Shown here one piece after another: positions 11,212 to 64,000 of a DNA stretch of 64,000 nucleotides. The stretch is from Rhineura floridana. Taxonomy: Eukaryota > Chordata > Lepidosauria > Squamata > Rhineuridae. Each line of letters opens with the position of its first letter. Positions within the stretch are counted from its first letter, which is position 1. The stretch spans positions 233,832,927-233,896,926 of the forward strand of contig NC_084481.1 of assembly GCF_030035675.1 (NCBI RefSeq). The letters run 5' to 3'. The notes under the pieces were generated by a model. That model saw nothing but the letters and a program-made list of their open reading frames with translations, was not told the origin of the DNA and made no database searches. The position numbers and the translations under genes are program-made.

Positions 11212-12003
11212 TGCATAATGGCGGGCCGTTGGCTTTTATATTGAGTACTGGCGTAAATTATATCGAAAACCAGATAGCTCTCTTGTTAAACTTTGCTGGT
11301 AAGAGCAACTAGCTAAGGATGGATGGGCTACCTTTAATCAGGACCTGTTGGTCCAGTATAACATCTCACAGAACGAGCTCTTGAATCTCAGTTTGCATGC
11401 TCTTAGCCGCAGGGTCTTTGACCGCGCGGCGGGTTATGACCGAGTGTCAATACTAGTAGCTCCCTCTTCAACATGGTTCCCCCATCTCAACATCTCCCAT
11501 ACAAAACCAAGATATTTTGAGAGCCTTACTCATCCTTCCCTCCGCAGAGCATTTTCTGAGCTCAGATTCCAACTGATGCCTTCGGCCTATTTGGAAGAGA
11601 GATATCAGGGGATACCCCCCCCCCGAGGATCGGAAATGCGTTGCCGGTTGCAATGTCATGGAGGATATTGTCCACTACGTGCTATTCTGTCCTTTATATG
11701 ATGACCCCAGGCAAAACCTTCTGGCCCAATTTATCCATCCGAATTATGCCCAATGCCCACAGGAGTCCATCCTGGAGCTACTAAAGGACAACTGCACGCA
11801 GGTAACAGTAGCAACAGCCAAGTATGCGTTGGCAGCCAAAAAATTACGTGCGGCCTACCAAAAAAGTGTCCCATTTTAAAACAACTGCTTATATAGTTCA
11901 ATTGCATAACTTTTAAATTGTATTTTGTCATATTTTAATCCTGTTTTGTTTTAATTGCGACAGCCTTTGGTTAAAAGCAATAAACGTTTGATTTGATTTG
12001 ATA
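11212..12003 (+). mobile_element. LINE C-terminal fragment of uncertain clade, TTGAT-repeat tail
   Basis: Two open stretches encode RAFSELRFQLMPSAYLEERY and MEDIVHYVLFCPLYDDPRQN, the cysteine/histidine C-terminal motif of several non-LTR clades. The 3' end is AATAAACG followed by (TTTGA)n. A similar 3' tail occurs at 25870-26048. Confidence 0.65.
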
Positions 12004-12024
12004 TATTGAGTAAGCCACTTAGAA

Positions 12025-12412
12025 ACAGCTGGTATAGCACAGTGGGGAGGAGAGCCTGGCTGGGAGTCCAGAGTCTGTGAGTTCAAATCCCCGCTCGTGT
12101 CTCCTGGGTGTCAAGGGCCAGCTAAAGATCACCCCACAATGAGTGGCTCAGGGGTTATGTGCCCTGCCACCTGTGCAGCCATGGGCAAGCTGCAGAGTCC
12201 CAAGGAGCCCAGTTGCCCCCCAGCTGGCAGTTGCGGACAAGGAAGGGGCTGGCTTGTGCAGCTGTGGCAAGCTGAGTAGGCCCTAGCCCACTAGGGAGGA
12301 CTAGCCTCAGAAGGAGACAAGGGGAAACCCCCTCTGAATACCACTAACCATGAAATCCCTATTCAGAGGGTAGCCCTAAGTCAGGATCCACTGGAAGGCA
12401 GCCCATTTTCCA
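12025..12412 (+). mobile_element. Long tRNA-head SINE with Sauria-like tail
   Basis: Head GGTATAGCACAGTGGGGAGG and B box GAGTTCAAATCCC; tail GTCAGGATCCACTGGAAGGC. At ~390 bases it is longer than the other Sauria-like copies. A reversed LINE tail follows at 12455-12525. Confidence 0.65.
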
Positions 12413-12589
12413 AGCCGCTTAGAAACTTGTTTTGGCATGAAGCGGTCTACAAAATTTTTATTTATTTATTTATTACATTTATATACCGCCCCATAGCCAA
12501 AGCTCTCTGGGCGGTTCACAGCAATTAATCCGTTTCTGAATGAATCAAAAAATCAGTTTCGAAATAATGGTGCCTACTCTGAAGTAAGG

Positions 12590-12712
12590 GAGAGGAACTG
12601 GCAATCCCACCCCATATATACGGTCTGCCTAGTAAACGTCGCAAGACGTCACCTTAAGAGTCGGAAACGACTCGCACTATAAGTGCGGGGACACCTTTAC
12701 CTTTTTTTTTTA
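12590..12712 (-). repeat. Interspersed repeat fragment with GACGTC core
   Basis: GTAAACGTCGCAAGACGTCA and AGTCGGAAACGACTCGCAC, then a CACCTTTACC(T)n end. Looks like a SINE 5' part reversed; family not identified. Confidence 0.5.
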
Positions 12713-12719
12713 CTCTGAA

Positions 12720-13760
12720 GTAAGCCCCTCTGAGCGGGGACAGGCCTGCAACTGTCTTGGCGCCTCTTACTTTTGCCCCGGTAGGAGAGCTTCTCTGGGA
12801 ACTGCTTCTACCGCCTGCCGCCCTGCTGCGGATTTCCGCGGTCACGTCTCCTCCTGCCCGCTTGCGGGGCTTGGCAAATTCCTGGCGGTTGCCTTCCAAC
12901 TTTGCAGCAGGAGCAACGCCAAACGGGGGGAGGATCTGGGGCAGAGGAAAAGGAGCAAGGCAGAGCTTTTTTGGGGGGAGGGGGGAGGTGGAAACCCTAG
13001 AATAGATTTTGCAGGCGGGACGGGGCGATCGCCCAGTCCAGGGACCAAGTCAGTCCCCTTCCACGCGCTGGACTCCTCCGCCCGCCCCTTCGGGCAAGGA
13101 AACTTCCCTGTCCAGCGACGAGGAGGCGGTACCCTGCCGACTGACAGGCGACCGCCTTAGCCAATGGCAGCCTACAAAAAGAGGGTCGGGGTGGGCCTCC
13201 TCTCTTTCCGGGAAGGTTCCGTAGAGCGCTTTCGCATCAGGTCAAACTCCGAGAGGAGGAAGGGAAATCTCCGTCGTACCCCCAGGATCGAGCGCAGGTA
13301 GGTAGGATGGGCTCTCTTTCCCCCGTTTCGCGGGGCTCCTTGCGGGGTAGCAGGCGAAGAGGGAGGTTCCTGTTGGATACGCCCCGGGCCACCAAGTCTC
13401 TCTCCGGGCGCTTTGAGGCGGGGCGGGCGGCCCTTTTCCTCCGACTTCGCACGGTGTGCAGGAGACGGGAGCGGTCGCCTCTGCTGCGAAGTGTGCGTAA
13501 AGCGCGGAGGGCCGGGGTAGAAGCGAGGTAAGGGGATACGACCCCGGGGCAGAAAAGCTTTTTGCAGACACTTGAGGTGTTCCCCCTTTCCCCTGACCCA
13601 GCTTCGGTGCGCAGGAAGAAAGGGGAGCGGTCCTTGGTTGGCGCTGCCGCAAAGCGCAGGGTCCGGGGTAGATGCGAGGTAAGGGGTTGCCTCCGATATA
13701 TAAAGCCAGGCCCCTGGAGAAATGGAGGGAGAAGGAAAGCCATACGTTACACACATGGAA
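12720..13760. promoter_or_regulatory. CpG-island candidate promoter upstream of PYGL
   Basis: A roughly 1 kb block much richer in CG dinucleotides than its surroundings. It includes a CCAAT box (13161-13165), GC-box-like runs (13078-13090 and 13417-13430) and a TATA-like TATATAAAG at 13696-13704. It is the only such block in the window and lies 2.5-3.6 kb upstream of the PYGL ATG, so a PYGL promoter is the simplest reading. A promoter of an unseen minus-strand neighbour, or a bidirectional one, cannot be excluded. Confidence 0.6.
13170..13678 (+). promoter_or_regulatory. Candidate noncoding first exons with three donor-like sites
   Basis: Splice-donor-like sequences follow 13297 (CAG/GTAGGT), 13527 (GAG/GTAAGG) and 13678 (GAG/GTAAGG). 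The last two sit in imperfect copies of one module, 151 bases apart. A fitting acceptor lies at 16284. Inferred only; no transcript data. Confidence 0.4.
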
Positions 13761-14315
13761 TCTCCCAACTTTTTCTACTGGTGATGGTTCAGTGTTGTGT
13801 CCCTCTCCCCACCACTCCCATTTCTGCCCCCTGATACCAAGCGAAGAGAGTGGGATAATCCTAACTGGGCAGTTTTCCTTGTCTACTGCCCCTTCCTTTC
13901 ATCTAGATAAAAAGCACACCTCCAAAACGCTGGACCTTTCCCCACTGAGGCTTCCCAAAACTAGAGCTGCAATCCTGTGCACACACTTACTGCAAAGTAA
14001 GACTCATTGAACACAGTGGGAGTTATTTCGGAGTAAGCATAAGCAGATTTGTGGCTGCACACAACTGAAATCCCAAGTGTGCTTACTAGGGAGTGTGTCC
14101 CATAGAGCTCTGTGGGCCTACTTCTGAGTAAAGATGCTTAGGGTTGCAAGGCACAGGTTGCTCTTTGTGCCATGGGTGACAAACATTCACTCTCTCGCAA
14201 GTGTGGCTCTGCTCAGTGCGCCAGTTTACCTGATTTAGTCTCATTGATCTTGCACACTTTCAAACTCAAATTGCCGTTTTTCTTGGATCTGCATATCAGC
14301 ATTCTGTCCCACAGG

Positions 14316-14508
14316 CAGTGCCGGATTTAGACTTGGTGAGGCCCTAAGCTATATAAAGCTTGGAGGCCCTTTGTTAAAAAATTACACTATATTCAGTACA
14401 CATAAAATGTTAAAAGCCCCCAAAAAAATTCTGAATTTTTTTGAGGCCCCTGCGGATTGTGAGGCCCTAACCTGAAGCTTGTTTAGCTTATGCCTAAATC
14501 CGCCACTG
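14316..14508. mobile_element. hAT-type MITE with perfect 8-base target duplication
   Basis: 193 bases, ends CAGTGCCGGATTTAG and CTAAATCCGCCACTG. CCCACAGG occurs at 14308-14315 and 14509-14516. Unrelated in sequence to the CAGCCTTTCCC family. Confidence 0.9.
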
Positions 14509-14524
14509 CCCACAGGTGCAGTCT

Positions 14525-14822
14525 TTAGAACATAAGAAGAGCCTGCTGGATCAGGCCAGTGGCCCATCTAGTCCAGCATCCTGTTCTCACAGTGGCCAAC
14601 CAGGTGCCTGGGGGAAGCCCGCAAGCAGGACCCGAGTGCAAGAACACTCTCCCCTCCTGAGGCTTCCGGCAACTGGTTTTCAGAAGCATGCTGCCTCTGA
14701 CTAGGGTGGCAGAGCACAGCCATCACGGCTAGTAGCCATTGATAGCCCTGTCCTCCATGAATTTGTCTAATCTTCTTTTAAAGCCATCCAAGCTGGTGGC
14801 CATTACTGCATCTTGCGGGAAA
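14525..14822 (-). mobile_element. CR1 LINE 3' end (TTCTTATG subfamily)
   Basis: Reversed counterpart of 48060-48350 in the long CR1; about 300 bases and well preserved. Confidence 0.9.
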
Positions 14823-14844
14823 GAGGCTGTTTCTAAAAGGGATC

Positions 14845-14938
14845 CTTGGCCAACCTGGTGCCCTCCAGCTGGCTGGGCCTGATGGGAGCTGTAGTCTAAA
14901 ACATATGGAGGGAACCAGGCTGGCGAAGGCTGGACTAC
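14845..14938. mobile_element. hAT MITE, same family, deleted centre
   Basis: CTTGGCCAACCTGGTGCCCT ... CCAGGCTGGCGAAGGCTG. Confidence 0.7.
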
Positions 14939-15063
14939 AGTCAAATTACAGACCCATCCTGACCGCAATAGACTTTTGATTTAAAAGCGCTCTTTTTTTC
15001 TCTTGGTTTTTGATCTGCCTCTAAATCCCACGTACTGGGAATTGCCCATGGGAGCGGTGCCGC

Positions 15064-15183
15064 TATCCTCAGATCCTGCTTGCAGGTTTCCCCAAGGCTT
15101 TTGCTTGGCCACTGTGAGAAGAAGATCCTAGACTAGATGGGCCTCTGGCCTGATCCATGAGGGCAGTTCTTTATGTTCTTACG
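15064..15183 (+). mobile_element. CR1 LINE 3' end
   Basis: Matches the last ~120 bases of the long CR1, ending TTCTTTATGTTCTTACG. A short LINE 3' tail ending in TAAATA repeats follows at 15205-15275. Confidence 0.8.
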
Positions 15184-15289
15184 TAAGGATATTTGCAAGG
15201 GCATTCCTTGCCACCCTGGGCTCCATTAGGAGGAAGGGTGGGACATAGGTTTAATAAATAAAATAATAAAAATACTTGCAAGTGGTGCA

Positions 15290-63556
<48,267 letters not shown>

Positions 63557-64000
63557 TAGGTGTGGGTTTGGCAGAAATCATGTTGGTGGGGTTTTTTTGG
63601 CCAGGATAAATTGTGTCCTGATGTAACTTAGTCTGGAGACTTTGTACCTTACTGCCTATTTCGGATTTGAAATCTGTTAGGAAAACAGATCACCATACTT
63701 AGCCAGCTATTGCCTCTGATTCAATAGGATTTGTCAGCAAAGGGGTAGGGAACCTCCGGTTGCAGGACAAACCTGGCCCACCATGGGTTCAAATGTGCAT
63801 CATGGGTGTTTTTCTCCAAAACCTGCCCCACACCTCATGTCATTCCTAACTCTCTCCTCTTCCCCTGCACGGGGAACTCACTTGTGCAACTGATGCCTGC
63901 AGAAAGCAGGCTTCAGCACCACTGCCTGTTGGTGGTGGGCAGCAAAGCCAAAGCCTCAGGTGTTTTAAGGCACCACCCAGGGATCTTTGCAAGTCCAGCA

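Noticed and set aside
1-12700. 3' end of a neighbouring gene such as TRIM9
   Set aside because: Mammalian synteny made this worth looking for, but I found no exon-like coding sequence in this flank; a 3' UTR could not be recognised by eye.
13172-13768. Three overlapping minus-strand open frames of 168-198 codons in the CpG island
   Set aside because: GC-rich DNA yields long chance frames; three frames open at once and none contains a recognisable domain.

Overview
The window is vertebrate nuclear DNA, almost certainly from a lizard or other squamate. The evidence is a split, intron-containing liver glycogen phosphorylase gene embedded in squamate-type repeats: CR1, L2-like and BovB LINEs, SINEs with tRNA-like heads (some with a BovB-like 'Sauria' tail, others with a CR1-like tail), a 5S-rRNA-derived SINE, many short palindromic hAT-type MITEs, and one Gmr1-type Ty3/Gypsy element. 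No bacterial, CRISPR or phage features are seen.

The only host gene recognised is PYGL, on the + strand. Twelve coding exons lie between 16306 and 63514. Their lengths add up to 1518 bases (506 codons), every junction keeps frame, and the protein reads from the initiator Met through the conserved linker that begins the C-terminal domain. The pyridoxal-phosphate half of the enzyme (about 340 residues, exons 13 to about 20) lies beyond the window. Residues that separate paralogs ([40 protein letters not shown]) favour PYGL over PYGM or PYGB. A CpG-rich block at about 12.72-13.76 kb, with three splice-donor-like sites in partly duplicated modules, plus a strong acceptor 21 bases before the ATG, suggests a noncoding first exon about 3 kb upstream.

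Layout: 1-12.7 kb is repeat-filled 5' flank with no gene seen. 12.7-16.3 kb holds the candidate promoter and 5' UTR intron. 16.3-25.7 kb is exon 1 and intron 1. 25.7-37.8 kb holds exons 2-4; intron 3 carries the complete-looking Gmr1-like element (30491-36720, minus strand, 5-base target duplication, nearly identical LTRs). 37.8-51.4 kb is intron 4, with an ORF1-only, L1-like element (38389-40506, minus strand, 16-base target duplication, poly(A)) inside a BovB tail, and a long, 5'-truncated but recent CR1 (about 44515-48356). 51.4-63.5 kb holds exons 5-12 with shorter, older repeats in the introns.

Most open frames in the window come from mobile elements or chance. The most unusual items are the ORF1-only L1-like ('half-L1') element, the Gmr1-like element with integrase encoded before reverse transcriptase and a doubled tRNA-Leu-like primer site, the duplicated first-exon modules in the CpG island, and a 5S-derived SINE. 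All family assignments were made by reading the sequence; no database search was run.
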